Below, one piece after another: positions 11,034 to 22,969 of a stretch of DNA of 64,000 nucleotides; position 1 is the stretch's first letter, and the number at the start of each line of letters is the position of its first letter. The notes under the pieces are model-generated. The model ran no database searches. It saw only the letters and a program-made list of their open reading frames with translations, and was not told the origin of the DNA. Source of the DNA: Clavaria fumosa (Eukaryota > Basidiomycota > Agaricomycetes > Agaricales > Clavariaceae); the NCBI GenBank assembly GCA_951802425.1, contig OX637799.1, forward strand, positions 930,001 through 994,000. Reading direction: 5' to 3'. Position numbers and translations under genes: made by a program.

Positions 11034-14000
11034 ACTCACCACCACACAATGGGGGAGTGCCAAGGTCCTGGTAGACTCAGGATGTACCAACTGTTTCATG
11101 GACCTCAATTGGTGTAAGAGTCTAGGGCTGGAACCTGTGGCCTTACCATTGCCCATCCAGGTGTTCAATGTCGATGACTCTACAAATAAGAATGGCCCCA
11201 TCAGGTATGGGATTGACCTTACCCTGGTGATAGGTGACCATCAGGAATGCATTCATTTCCTGCTTGGCACAACCAAGTCACACAAGGTCATCCTGGGACA
11301 TGACTGGTTAACGAAGCATAACCCTGACATTGACTGGACCCTCAGAAAGGTCTCATTTAAATGATGCCCCCAGAGCTGTCTCCCAACAGGCTCTGTCCTA
11401 CCCTACCAATATGCTACCAAATACCACTATCCCCACAACCCAAAGAATAGTATCTATGACTGGACTCAACAGATGGTCACGAACATTTGCCCACTGGAAA
11501 CCGCGACCATGCCAGACTGGCCATCACTATACCTGACAGTCTTTAGCAAGGCTAAGTGGGATGAGTTACCTGAACCGTGACCAGATTTTGACATTAAGAT
11601 TGAGTTCTGTGAGGATCCAGGGCACTTGTCCTCTAAGCTTTACTCGTTGACAAGAGAAGAGACACTCAAAATGAACTGATGGATAGATGAGCAGCTGGCT
11701 TCTGGGAGAATAAGACCCTCTAAATCCCCCTATGCTAGTCTGTTCTTTTTCAAGCAAGAAAAGGACAAACTCTGACCCATCATTGACTACTCATGTCTCA
11801 ACTCATACTTGATTAAGGACAAGTTCTCACTACTGCGTATCCAGGATTGTGTGGACAAACTGCACAGTGCAAAGATTTTCTCCAAGATTGATGTGAAAGG
11901 AGGCTTTCCCTCAATGAGGTTGTGGGAGGGACACCAGGAAAGATGCACTTTTCTAACCTCACGAGGTCTATTCGAGCCCACAGTAATGTGGTTTGGTCTT
12001 CATAATGCTCCTGCAACCTTTCAGAGGTTCATGAACCACATCTTGCAAGAGGAAATCATGGGCAGACATGTACTCGCATATATTGATGACGTCATCATAT
12101 TCGCTGACAACCTCATGACTCACCGCTACTGGATGGACCATGTACTGCAGAGGTTCCAGGACAATGGACTGTGCCTACAGTTGAGCAAGTGCGAGTTTGA
12201 GAAAGCTGAAGTTTTCTACCTGGGGCTCAGACTCTCCCATAATCGGCTCGAGCATGACCCAGCCAAGGCAGAAGCTATACGGAACTGGCCACAGCCCCAG
12301 AATGTCAAGGAACTCCAGCGGTTCTTAGGCATGATCAACCACTTGCGACACTTCATCCCCAACTTGTCCACACGAGCCAAACCCCTGTTCAAGCTGACCG
12401 GCAACATCCTGTGGTGCTGGCAAGCAGAACAGGTCGTGGCTTTCCTGGATCTAAAGAAGGTGCTTGTCTCGGCCCCAGTCCTTGCTCTTCCCCAGGACTC
12501 GGGTAAGTGGAAGGTAGAAACGGATGTGAGTAACCTTGCGACAGGCAGAGTCCTTTCTCAGCTGCAGACCAATGGCACTTGGAGACCTGTCGACTACATC
12601 TCCCAGGCCCTCACCATTGCCAAGAAGAACTATGATGTCTACGACAAGGAATTCTTTGCAGTGATTCGAGCACTCAGAGAATGGAGGGTGTATCTCATAG
12701 GAGTGGATGAAACCTTTGAAATCTGGACCAACCACGCCAACCTTCAGTATTTCAGAAAACCGCAGAAACTGAAGCCACAACAAGTATGTTGGTACAGGGA
12801 ACTCCAGAGTTTTGACTTCGAGATCAAGTATCAGACTGGGAAAAGTAATACCAAAGCCAATGCCTTATCCCAAAGACCAGACTATGGAGATGCTGCCGAA
12901 GAAGACGCCCCTATTCAGGTATTCCCCTCCGAGGTGCACATGGATGGAGATGCTCCTCCAGACAAAGAGCGCGGAACATGTCACCAAGCCTGAGGAACTC
13001 GATGACAGCTGGACGCAAGATCATTTCGGGCTATGGTGGAAGAGTAGCATTGTGGGGATACCCCCAGCTGTACACGAGGTGGTCCTCAACTACAAACATG
13101 ACCTCCCGATCGCAGGACACCCCAGGGCTAAGAAAATAAAAGCCGTGGTACTCAAAGCCTACTGGTGGCTGGAGATGGTGAAGGATGTGGAACATTATGT
13201 AGCTGGATGTGAAGGTTGTCAGAGGACCAAGCCAGACCAGACGAGGTGTGCAGCCCCCCTGCACCCACACCCAGTACCAGATGGACCATGGTGGACTATC
13301 AGTTGGGATATAGTGGGACTGCTACCCCAGTCCTGTGGGTTTGATTCCATTCTCGTGATTGTTGACAAGTTTACTAAGCATACCCTCATTGAGGCGATTG
13401 GGTTCGACCTGACGAGCCTAGGAGCGGTGAGAATCCTACATGACTGAGTGTTCCAGAACCATGGTATTCCCCAGAAGGTCGTCAGTGACCATGGACCGCA
13501 GTTCGTTTCAAGGTTTATGAAGGAGTTTTACCACATGATTGGGATAAAGGCAAACCTGAGTACTGCCTTCCACCCCCAAACTGGCAGGCAAACAGAGCGA
13601 GTAAACCAGGAAATCGAGACTTACTGTACTTGTGAAGATATGTAGACCATCTCCAGGATGATTGGGCTGAGTGGCTAAGCACTGCAGAGTTCGCACTGAA
13701 CAACCAGGAGCATTCCATGACTGGCTACATGCCCTTCTTTCTGGACTACGGACAACACCCCTGGAATGGAGGAATCCACCCCCGAACTGAAGTGAACCCA
13801 GCTGCGGATGAGTGGATGGTGAAGCTGGAGGAGTCACAACAGGCTGCCAAAGAGGCTATGGAGAAAGCTGCATTGGTGATGAAAAGGAGCTATGACAGTG
13901 GGAAGTGACCCAGCTGCAACTACGAGAAGGACAACCTTGTATGGCTAGACACACATAACCTGAAAATGGACCGGCTGAACAAGAAGCTTGACAACAAATG

Positions 14001-14390
14001 CACTGGACCTTTTGCTATTGTAGAAAAGGTGGGACTGGCCGGATATCGCCTCAAACTACCCCCAGCCTGGCGCATCCACAATGTGTTCAATGAGGCCCTT
14101 CTGACTCCATACGTCTCGACCTCCTTCGCTTCCCAGTCCTGACCTCCTCCCCCTCCCCCTACCATTGATGACGACCACATAGAATATGACATTGAAGAGA
14201 TCCTGGATGTGAAGAAGGTAGGAAGAGGAGTGAAGTACTTGGTGAAGTGGCAAGGATACCCCACTGAAGAAAACACTTGGGAGCCCCATCAAAACCTCAC
14301 CAATGTTGCGCTACTCCTCCGTGACTTCTTCCACAAGTACCTGAACAAGGTGAAACTAGCCAGTCAAGATGCCCAGCCTTGAGGAGGGGG
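11034..14390 (+). pseudogene. A-type protease, RT, RNase H, integrase and chromodomain (copy A2)
   Basis: The A-type protease (LVDSGCTNCFMDLNW near 11070-11115; VILGHDWL near 11290) is the domain A1 has lost. RT and RNase H form one long frame, 11809-12993, with intact YIDD near 12080. Integrase lies at about 13000-13700 (CEGC; IVDKFTK; VVSDHGPQ; TERVNQE intact). The chromodomain is at about 14170-14340 (EYDIEEILDVKK; WEPHQNL). TGA stops at 11677, 13445, 13906 and 14140 break the chain. At three of them (13445, 13906, 14140) A1 has CGA. Confidence 0.88.
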
Positions 14391-14393
14391 CCA

Positions 14394-14954
14394 TGTCAGG
14401 ATCGCTTATGTAAGCCATCACCATTGAACTCCAAAGTGCACCAGGAACTAGCAACAAGATGCAGGTATGGGATCATGTGACCACCCGCAACCTCCACCAC
14501 ATGCTCGTGACCATGCACCAGCACCTACAGGCCTCCAACAAGCGCCCGTCATGTGCCCACACCCACGTTTCTCAACCTTTCCCACATTTTGCAATTCGTG
14601 ATGGAGGCGGATCCATGACAGCGGAACTGACAGGTCCCATCAATTAATCTATCCTAATCGAGTCTAGTTGAGGTCTCCCCTTGGGCAGCTGGGCCTGCAC
14701 CAAGCATTTCTCTTGTCTACACTCTTTATCTGTGCCTGCCCGCCACCTTCCTATTTTAGTATCTCATTTACCCTAATCCACCTCCCTTATACCTCATGAC
14801 TCAGTGCATGTAGCCTTGCCTTTTTCCTCATGACTCACTCATGCCACACAGCCCCCTTCCCCAGTATATATAGTATCCGTGTAGTAGTATTAGCCCCTTA
14901 TGCTGAAATCGAGTTATCTCCCCTCTCGCTTTCTGTGAGGACCTTGGACTGACA
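14394..14954 (+). repeat. A-type 3' LTR of the mosaic element
   Basis: 561 bp, TGTCAGGATCGC to ACTGACA. It is preceded by the same polypurine tract (14381-14393) as A1, and is more diverged from the A1 LTRs than those are from each other. Confidence 0.9.
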
Positions 14955-15456
14955 GTAATCAAGTTTATGTTGTATGCTGTAGTATCTACTACAGCTCCAG
15001 AAATTATATAGTAAGGGAATATCTAAAATGGGATAGTATCAAAGAAAGTCCACAAAGAAGAAGTTGCAAGACAAATACTAAAAATTGCCCAGAAACATGT
15101 TTCAGCCACTGTATCCATACCCAAAAGGCTAATGTTGTTGAGGCACATTTGCTAATTCACCTGGAGGCCACCTTGCAACTCCTAAACTGACTCCACTCAT
15201 TTCCCAAGGCTCCCCAATGTCAGCAAAGTGCATGGCATTTGTCAGAATCATGGAATTGCTGATTGTGGGGCATTGGAATTGAGTTGGGGGCACTTGTCAA
15301 GTGTGAGGACATGTTGGGTGGTCTGTAACAGAGTGTGTTGGGTTGTGACAGTACCTCCTCCTAAGATCCAAGCTCCTGTGAGGCAGGCCCATATGCAACC
15401 AATCACATGATTCCATTGAGTCATGGCAGTGCTTGATTTTCTCAAAGTCCCACTCT
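14955..15456. other. No gene recognised; possible old LTR edge near 15345
   Basis: About 500 bp without a supported gene. TGTTGGGTTGTGACA (about 15339-15353) is followed by a pyrimidine tract cctcctcctaag. Read on the minus strand this resembles a polypurine tract plus LTR start. No partner was found. Confidence 0.4.
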
Positions 15457-16079
15457 TGTTGTGGTCGATCCTAAATTGGGAGCGCAATGGTTGTGGTGAA
15501 GTTGCAACAAGGTCGCGAAGGTCACGTGGATAGCGAACGCAGGGGCTCAACTTCAAGGTAGAAGGAGGCGATTGCTAAGAATATCAAAGTATAGGGAAAT
15601 ACATGCCATGTACCTACTTGTATATATAGTAAAGTCTGGGGTCATAGGAATGGTATAGTACAAGGTAGTAAAGGAAATACATGAGGGGAGCGACAGTCAG
15701 GAGGGAATGAAAGTATCCGAGCGACGACTGCGAAGTTGCTGTGGCACTGAGAAAGGAAGTGTCAGTTGGCAGGGGAACGGAATAACAGTAGGGGTGGGAC
15801 AAGGATGCCAAGGAGACAAGAAGCCGATGTGGGAAGAAGATGAGGGCATTAGGGGAACAGGATAATGGTATGGGAGGGGCACAGGAGAGAACAAGGTCAC
15901 ATTAGGGATAGTTGCTTGATGGGTGATGTCAGATGTCAGACTGTTGACAGGGTGATGGCATCCCGCTTGATGTGCCATCACACATTTGGGCCATACTGTC
16001 GGTTATAGTCATGTGGGATCTTGTGACTTACCAGTCATGTGATCACGACCTTTGGAGGTCACGTGATGTCACCACGACA
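15457..16079 (-). repeat. C1 3' LTR
   Basis: 623 bp, TGTTGTGGTCGATCC to CACGACA as written on the plus strand. Differences from the 5' LTR are nearly all at former CG sites. Confidence 0.95.
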
Positions 16080-16094
16080 TATTCCCCCTCCTAA
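16080..16094 (-). promoter_or_regulatory. C1 polypurine tract
   Basis: On the minus strand AGGAGGGGGAATA directly precedes the 3' LTR. Confidence 0.8.
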
Positions 16095-18860
16095 GATTTG
16101 TTCTCCTGAACAAACTCCATGATGGCCTCCTTCACATCCACGAGGTTCTCCAGGGGCTCCCATGTGTTCTCCTCAGGCAGATAACTAACCCAGCTCACCA
16201 GGCATTGAACCTTTCCTCTCCTCTTCCTCTTGGCCAGGACCTTCTCAATGTCATACTGCTCCCCTCCTTCTACAAGCTTGGGTGGCAGTCAGACGGAAGA
16301 TGGGTCTCCCCAGAAGGGTTTGAGTAAGGTCTCATTGAAGACCGGATGGATTTGCCAACTTGGGGGGAGGGTAAGGCAGTAGGCCAACATTCCCACCTTC
16401 TCTTCCACAGGGAAAGGACCGACAAATTTAGGGCCGAGCTTTTTGGAGGGAAGATTAAGGGGGAGGTTCCATGAATCTAGGTACACCAGGTTACCCTTCT
16501 TATAAATTTCTGGTTCCTGCGAGTGGTCGTCATAGGTCACGGAGTCGGTGCCTTGACCTTTTCGTAGAATCTCGCAGAGCTGGTCGCAGGTAGCCATGAC
16601 CCTGGCGAGGAAGCTATTGGCCGTGGGTACATTAGAGCCAATGGGGAAGTTGGGAACTGGGGAGGGGTCGAAGCTGTGGAGTGCCAAGAAAGGGGTGATG
16701 TCTGAGTCGTGGATAGGCTGCAAGTTGAGGGTGAACTGAGCAAGAGGGAGGATGGCGGCCCAATTGGCCTGGTCTTCTTTGGTCAGAGCACGGAGGACTA
16801 CCTCTACCTCTTGGTTGGCTCTTTCCACTAGTCCATCTGTCTGGGGGTGGTAGGCAGTGAAAGCTGCTGTATTGACACCTAACTTGTCATAGACCTCACG
16901 CATAAACTTGGAAATGAACTGGCCCCCTCAGTCAGATACCACCTTTTCTGGGAGCCCATAGTAGGCATATATCTTTTCCAAGAGAATTGAGGCTGCTCCT
17001 TCTGACGTGAGCTCCTGGACGGTGGGAACAAGGATGATCATCTTTGTTAGATAGTCCTTGATCACCAGGATCATGTCGTAACCTGCAGATTCTGAGACTG
17101 GGCCAATAAGATCCCAACTGATCACCTGCCAAGGTCACAAGGGGATAGGGAGAGGATGGAGAGGAGCCGGCTTCCGTCCGCATCGGGGTGTTATTCTCAG
17201 GCAGACGTCGCAAGCAATAACATAGGCGCAGGTGTCCTTCTTGAGTGTGGGCCAGTACCAATATTTTGTGACTGTGACCTGGGTTTTGGTGATCCCTGGG
17301 TGCACAGTTGTCCGAGCCGAGTGATGAAGGTCGAGGATGTCCTTTATGAGTGATGTCGGGACCCAGAGTTTCTCCTGTACTTGGAGGTACCCTTCCTTAT
17401 CTTTCTCTGCCCCCTCCGGCAGGGTCCCCAGGGCCTGCTCAACCCTCAGTTTCTCCATCAGGGACAGGGTCTCATTGACCTAGAAGAAATGATCTGGTAG
17501 CAGGACTTGGGCAGGGCGAGGAGGTTGGTCATCATAGTTGGGGTGGCAAGATAGGGCGTCAGCAGTGGCATTCGATTTTCCAGAATGGGGAATGATTTTG
17601 AAGTGGAAGAGTGATAGGAACTGTCTCCACTGGTTTTGACATCCATTGAGTGGGTTTGGCTTCCAGAAATATGAAAGGTTCTTGTGGTCTGTGTGGACCT
17701 CAAAGTCCTGACTGAGGAGATAATGTTGCTGTAAGACTTTGGTTGAATGAGACCAGATATCCTCAGTCACAAGTGCGTTAGAACCCTGTTTATAGCAGTA
17801 GTTACACAGTCATAGTGACAGTAGTAGGATAAGTGTGGCTGATTAGCTAAGCATCCAGGGAAGTCCCTTCACCCCTAGGGTGGACCCTTACAGTTGCCAT
17901 TCCTCAAGTGCATGTACTACCGTGAGGAGCTCCAAATCGTAGATGTTGTAGTTCAACTGGGCATCCTGTAGTTTGGTCGAGAGGCAGTCTACCATCCTCC
18001 ATACTCCATCCTGTTGTTGGTAAAGGATGGCCGAGGTCATGACTTCGCTGGCGTCCATCTCGATTTTCCAGGGCATTCCATCCTGGGGGATCGCAACTTG
18101 GACTGAGTTCCATATCGCATCCTGGATATCATGGAATGATTTTAGTGCAGTGTCCATTAATTTAAATTCACCTTTGCCAGTGCAGGCATAAAGTAGGGCA
18201 GCAATCTTGGCATAGTTCGGAATATACTGTCAGTAATAGCTCCCAAGGGCCATGTACCTGCATGCATCCTTGGTGGATCTCGGGACTGGCCAATTGTCGA
18301 TTGCTGAGCATCTCTTCTCACTTTTCTCAATGGTCCCTTGTCAGATTTTGTTTCCAAGGAAAGTCACCTCTGTTCACTCGAATTCACACTTCGCAGGTTT
18401 GATGGTCAGGTGATTTTCCTGGAGGACCTGGAAAACTCGTGCCGTAAGGTTGCAGAGTTCCTCACGAGTATCAGAGCAGATGAGGATGTCATTGATGTAT
18501 ACAAAGACTTGGCCAGTGGCCACCAAATCCTTCAGGGTGTTGTCCATGAAGGCCTGAAAGATTGCGGGGGCGTTAGTTACTCTGAAAGGCATAACTTGAC
18601 AAAGAAATTGTCCATATTCGCATATGAACACCAGTAACTTCTCGCTCTCCTTTGATGCCCAGATATTGTTGAATCCAATCCAGATATCGATTTTTGAGTA
18701 ATATTGCAACTTCTGCAGGGGGTCGTAGATGTTCCGGATGAGAGGGAGAGGGTAGGCATTCTTGACCATGACTTTGTTTAACTGTTTATAATCGACCACA
18801 GGCCAGAGCTTGTCTCCTTCATTCTTGAAGAAGAGGGGGCTTGCCCAGGGTGACTGACAA
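16095..18860 (-). pseudogene. C1 pol: RT, RNase H, integrase, chromodomain (broken)
   Basis: On the minus strand, RT lies at about 18800-18374 with YINDILICSD near 18500 (the second catalytic aspartate region is altered to N-D). RNase H is in two pieces, 18157-17888 and 17770-17480, separated by a small insertion. Integrase runs from about 17458 to 16290, with a zinc domain, VIKDY near 17050 and the catalytic glutamate in VERANQE near 16820. The chromodomain at about 16260-16100 (EQYDIEKVL; WEPLENL) ends the protein. At least four frame breaks are present. Confidence 0.88.
17730..17892. mobile_element. 163-bp TG..CA insertion in C1 RNase H (solo-LTR/TRIM-like)
   Basis: The homologous position in element C2 reads straight through. 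Here a 163-bp segment starting TGTAAG and ending CTTACA is flanked by a 5-bp duplication GTTGC (17725-17729 and 17893-17897). TG..CA ends, a 6-bp terminal inversion and a 5-bp target repeat fit the LTR of a very small retrotransposon left as a solo LTR. A tiny MITE is the alternative. It has no coding capacity. Confidence 0.85.
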
Positions 18861-18868
18861 GGATAAAT

Positions 18869-19480
18869 TCATCCAGTCACGAGGTTCTTGTCTAGCCACT
18901 TCTGAAGCTCTGCATGGTAGGCCTTGGGTGTCAGGTAAATTTGGGACTGGTATGGATGGGCACCATCCTCTAGCTGGATGTCAATGTCGACTGCGGGACA
19001 GTACAGGTAGGATGTTGTAGAACTCTTCTCTGAATACTCGTGGGAAGGGGGTTGGCCAGTTGGGGGAGTCGTTTGCAATGACATGAACCGCAGCACTGCA
19101 GGGAAGGCCTCGACAGTGTTGAAATTCAAGGGAGCGGGTATGCCAGTCGATGATGGGATTATGTTTCCAGAGCCAGTCATCGCCCAATATGAGGTCAAAG
19201 TTGGGGTAGTCACCCAGGTAACATTCAATAACCTTGTGATGAAGGCCAAACTCGATTGCGACCTTGGTGGAGTGTGTGATGGGTCCTTGCAAGTTCAGTG
19301 TACCATCTGCATATCTTGTGATCATCGGGGTTGGGAGTTGCTCCAAGGGGAACCAGTTTTGCTTGGCAAAACTGTGGTCCATAACTAAGGTGGTACTCCC
19401 ACTGTCGATGAGCACCTTCCCAAGCATGGCTCTACTCGGGAATGCAGGAGGGGAGATTCATACTTTAAATTTGAGCTGAG
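18869..19480 (-). pseudogene. C1 protease region
   Basis: An aspartic protease frame (19427-18981) with active-site region VLIDSGSTTLVMDHSF near 19425-19375 and LILGDDWLWKHNP near 19190-19150. The catalytic DSG is intact, while in C2 the same site reads DSSS. The frame then breaks before RT (second frame 19249-18869, which leads into the RT N-terminus near 18870). Confidence 0.85.
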
Positions 19481-19589
19481 CCATTTCCTGACAGCCTATT
19501 ATCTTCACTGTCCTTAGAAGCAGTTCGGGACAGGAATCAGAAGATGGCATTGACATGACACTAGTACAAGGGGGGGACTTAGGCGGGGA

Positions 19590-20463
19590 GGCTGCTTCCT
19601 TCACTCCTTGCCTGCAGGAAAATCCACCTTCGCCTCTTTCAGCACCCCGAGCTCTTTGTCCTTCACCTCAATGGTGTCGCAGAGCTGGGCCACCAGGGCC
19701 TCAAGCTCATCGACAGTCACAGTCGAAGTGTCATTGGCTCAGATGTCGATTCGGGGAACTCGGGGGAGTGGGCAGTTGTGCACAACATGACCGGGCTGCT
19801 GGCAATTATAGCAATTGCCTCGTGAAGGGATTTGGTCGACCTGCATGGCATTTGGGTCATGTTGCAGGAGTGCAGAAGGTCGCAGGGCCAGGCGGGGTGC
19901 ATAGCATTGCGACATTCGAGCATCATGTCAATGGCAAGAGCCTTCCTCTTCCAAGCAGAGTAGTTGGGTGGAAGGGAGGTGGCGGCGTATATGTGGTCAG
20001 TGATAGCAAAGTTGAGTGCGGGCTCAAGGAGGGTGACGAGGAGGTCTCCATGAGTTTCCTCTGTGAGTTTGGCCTTTGCAACTAGCTGGTCAAACTCTGT
20101 TAGAAACTCATTGACTGGCTGCTTACCCTGCTTGAGCTTTCCAAGCTTCAGATAGGCATTTTCCTTTACTACCAAGTCAGCAAACTCAGCATCTATTCTC
20201 CCCTTGAAGACAGCCCAGGTGGGGCACAAGGTGGGGTTTGCAACTATTTTCTTGACCATGGAATTTGCCCAGTCTCCGGCATAGCCTCTGCACATCTGGT
20301 TTAGGGTAAAAAGAATTCGTTTCAGGTCCATATTAAACCTTTCAGTTTCCGTGAGGAAGAAGATGTTGAGTTGTTGGATGAAGGTCCAGTAGGCGAGTTT
20401 ATTCCCATCGAAGGGGGCAAGGGAGTATCCACTAGACATTGTATCCGAATATCTCATTGTCAA
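19590..20463 (-). pseudogene. C1 gag
   Basis: The frame opens at MTMRYSDTMSSGYSLAPFDG (20463) and runs 248 codons. The CCHC knuckle CYNCQQPGHVVHNC (about 19815-19775) follows in another frame, then a coiled-coil-like acidic tail (VDELEALVAQLCDTIEVKDK). The homologous C2 frame stays open through the knuckle, so this copy has a frameshift and an in-frame stop at the end. Confidence 0.85.
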
Positions 20464-21387
20464 TGTTTGGGAGTTCTGTGGAATCTGAGGCGAAGGAGAC
20501 AGAGGAGACTGAGGAGGGGGAAAGGGAGTCCGAGGTTATGGGGGATTGAGTCGAACAGGGAGGGCAAGAGTCACGGGAGGCGGTGAGTGTACGGGTATTG
20601 AGTCGAACAGGGAGGGCAAGAGTCATGGGAGGTGGTGAGTGTGCAGGTGTCCTGAAGACTTCATCTGATATCCAAAGCAGGCCGAGGCCAGGCACTAGGG
20701 TAGACTCAGGGGTTGATGGGCACCCAGGAGGCAAGTCGGGGCGGGTGGCGGCTGGTGTCGATGAGAAGCCACGCGTTGGCTGTGTGTGCTCGTAGGAAAT
20801 GGTCGGGGGCGGGTTCAGGCTTGGGGGTGTCGGTCTGAACCGAGGCATCGATGTGGGTAGATTCGTGTGGGAGGAGTGGGTGAGGGCGTTCTCGGTGGGG
20901 ACTCGACATTTTCGATGTCCTCTATCATCAGGCCTTCAGTAGCCTGACAGAATATCTCTTTGTTAAGGGCAGCGGTGAGTAGCGTGGGGAACTCTGCAGG
21001 GAAGTAGCTTGGGTAGAGCTTGTGCTCACAAATCTCTCTCAAGGACCAAGGACCAGGTTTTATAAACTGTCATTCCACTGAACAATAGATGGTACTCTGC
21101 AGGGGTCATCTGTCCAGAGAATTGCAACACATAGTAGGTGCTGGTGTATGGTGATCAATGTAGTGAAGGGCAAAGAAGCGATGTTGTTTCTGCCTGTTGG
21201 TAGGGCCTCAGGGGACTGGCAAATTCTTTTCCCTGAGTGTCTGGGAATCCAGTTTGGCGAATAGCGAGGGTCACAGCTTCCAGGTACGTTAGGAGGGCCA
21301 GGCAAGGTTGGTTGGGGTCAGTCGTCGATGTCAGAGTGTTGCGGACACTGAGTTGGGACGAGGGACGGGGTTGAGACTTTGATATTA
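20464..21387 (-). other. C1 5' leader with proline/serine-rich frames and a 52-bp duplication
   Basis: Between the 5' LTR and gag lie short minus-strand frames rich in Pro, Ser and Thr (20848-20432 and 21042-20815). They are also found in C2 and are probably an N-terminal extension of gag. A 52-bp tandem duplication (units starting at 20545 and 20597) is unique to C1. Confidence 0.6.
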
Positions 21388-22009
21388 TGTTGTGGTCGAT
21401 CCTAAATTGGGAGTGCAATGGTCATGGTGAAGTCGCAACAAGGTTGCGAAGGTCATGTGGATAGCGAATGTGGGGGCTCAACTTCAAGGTAGAAAGAGGC
21501 GATTGCTAAGAATATCAAAGTATAGGGAAATACATGCCATGTACCTACCTGTATATATAGTAAAGTCCGGGGTCATAGGAATGGTATAGTATGAGGTAGT
21601 AAAGGAAATACACAAGGGGAGCGACAGTCAGGAGGGAATGAAAGTATCCCAGCAATGACTGCGAGGTTGCTGTGGCACTGAGAAAGGAAGCATAAGTTGG
21701 CGGGGAACAGGATAATGGTAGGGGCGGGACAAGGACACCAAGGAGATGAGAAGCCAATGTGGGAAGAAGATGAGGGTGTTAGGGGAACAGGATAATGGTA
21801 TGGGAGGGGCACAGGAGAGAACAAGGTTGCATTAGGGATAGTTGCTTGATGGGTGATGTCAGGTGTCAGACTGTTGACAGGGTGATGACATCCTGCTTGA
21901 TGTGCCATCACACATTTGGGCCATACTGTTGGTTATAGTCACATGGGATCTCGTGACTTACCAGTCATGTGATCGCGACCTTTGGAGGTCACGTGATGTC
22001 GCTGCAACA
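21388..22009 (-). repeat. C1 5' LTR
   Basis: 622 bp, TGTTGTGGTCGATCC to TGCAACA on the plus strand, followed by the target repeat ACTCT. Confidence 0.95.
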
Positions 22010-22959
22010 ACTCTCCTCTGTTATAACACAACACCATGGCACCAACTCCTCATCCCCTTCTCCCCCTGCTGCATGGAGTCCTCACAGAGTATCAAAACCA
22101 TCACTTGCTCATGGCAGAATGATCTCTCCCCTCAGGTCAACCAGTGCACACAATTTGAAGCAGTGGTGGAGGTGCAGGACTTGTGGGTGTGGGCAGAGGA
22201 CATGCAGCAATTGGTGGTAAGTTCCTCCTTTCTCTTGTTTTAACACCAACACAGTTGCTTCCCTGCAGGAATGCTGCAAGTGGTACACAGTGTTTGCCAC
22301 ACTGGAGGGCAAAGTTGTCAATGCCCAAGGGCAGGTGGAGGCAGCAGAGCAGGCAATCGTTGACACCTGTGACTTCCTGAAGAAAGTTGACAATGCATGT
22401 GCAGAGTGGGCAGCAGAGGTGGAGTGAGTTTGGCTGGAGGAGGAGGCAGAATAGATGCAGAAAGAGGAGGAAGAAAGGGAGTGGAATGCATGGTTCAATG
22501 TGGAACAGGCAGAAGTATTCTGTAAGGCTGCCCCATAGTAGCTGGCCCACCTGGATGCAAGCTGCCACTACTCCTAGCAGGGCACTTCCTTGCAACCCTG
22601 TAGGGACCAAAGCAACCCTCCAGCCTGCCCCCCATATGGAGATTCCAGTCGAGCCCTTCCATGTTCCGCAGCTGGAACTGTGACCAGTACCTCCCATGGT
22701 GCTGTGATCAGCATCTCACACTCTATCTCAGGCTGAAGCTCCCCAGGTCCCTCCAGTTCCCCCATGCCTCTGCATGTCACCACCACACTTCAAGATGAGG
22801 CCCCTGGTAACCACCACCACCACTATTACTACCAGGCCCATCAGCTCAAGACACCTTTGCCTGAGAATTTAAGCTCAATGCTAGGTGCCTCAAGCTGTTC
22901 AATGGTCATGACCAGTGCAAGTGGAAGCTCAAGACGATCTCAGCAAATAGGGCCAACAC
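22010..22959 (+). other. Decayed coding-like sequence, not recognised
   Basis: Short plus-strand frames with coiled-coil character (about 22270-22560: runs of Glu, Ala and Gln) are interrupted by stops. A plausible intron (donor near 22214, acceptor near 22268) suggests a former spliced gene. The sequence was contiguous with 14955-15456 before C1 inserted. I cannot assign a family. Confidence 0.35.
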
Positions 22960-22969
22960 ACAGACTGCT

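Larger units (their letters stand above)
8459..14954 (+). mobile_element. Mosaic chromovirus: family B 5' part joined to family A 3' part
   Basis: The left end is a 289-bp LTR of one type (TGTTAGGATTGC) and the right end a 561-bp LTR of the A type (TGTCAGGATCGC). The left internal part (gag, protease) is family B. Near 11033 it switches to an A-type protease followed by A-type pol. Two protease genes therefore lie in tandem. The flanks TCAGG and GTAAT do not match, so this is not a single insertion. Recombination between two elements, or template switching, would explain it. Confidence 0.75.
15457..22009 (-). mobile_element. Element C1: complete chromovirus, minus strand
   Basis: A 6.55-kb element with LTRs at 15457-16079 and 21388-22009 and a perfect target duplication ACTCT (15452-15456 and 22010-22014). 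Reading right to left: 5' LTR, proline-rich leader, gag with a zinc knuckle, protease, RT, RNase H, integrase, chromodomain, polypurine tract, 3' LTR. It is inactive: the frames are broken, RT has YIND for YIDD, and a 163-bp insertion splits RNase H. Confidence 0.95.

Noticed and set aside
15339..15456. A further complete LTR element left of C1
   Set aside because: Only an LTR-edge-like word and a pyrimidine tract are seen. No partner LTR or coding sequence supports it.
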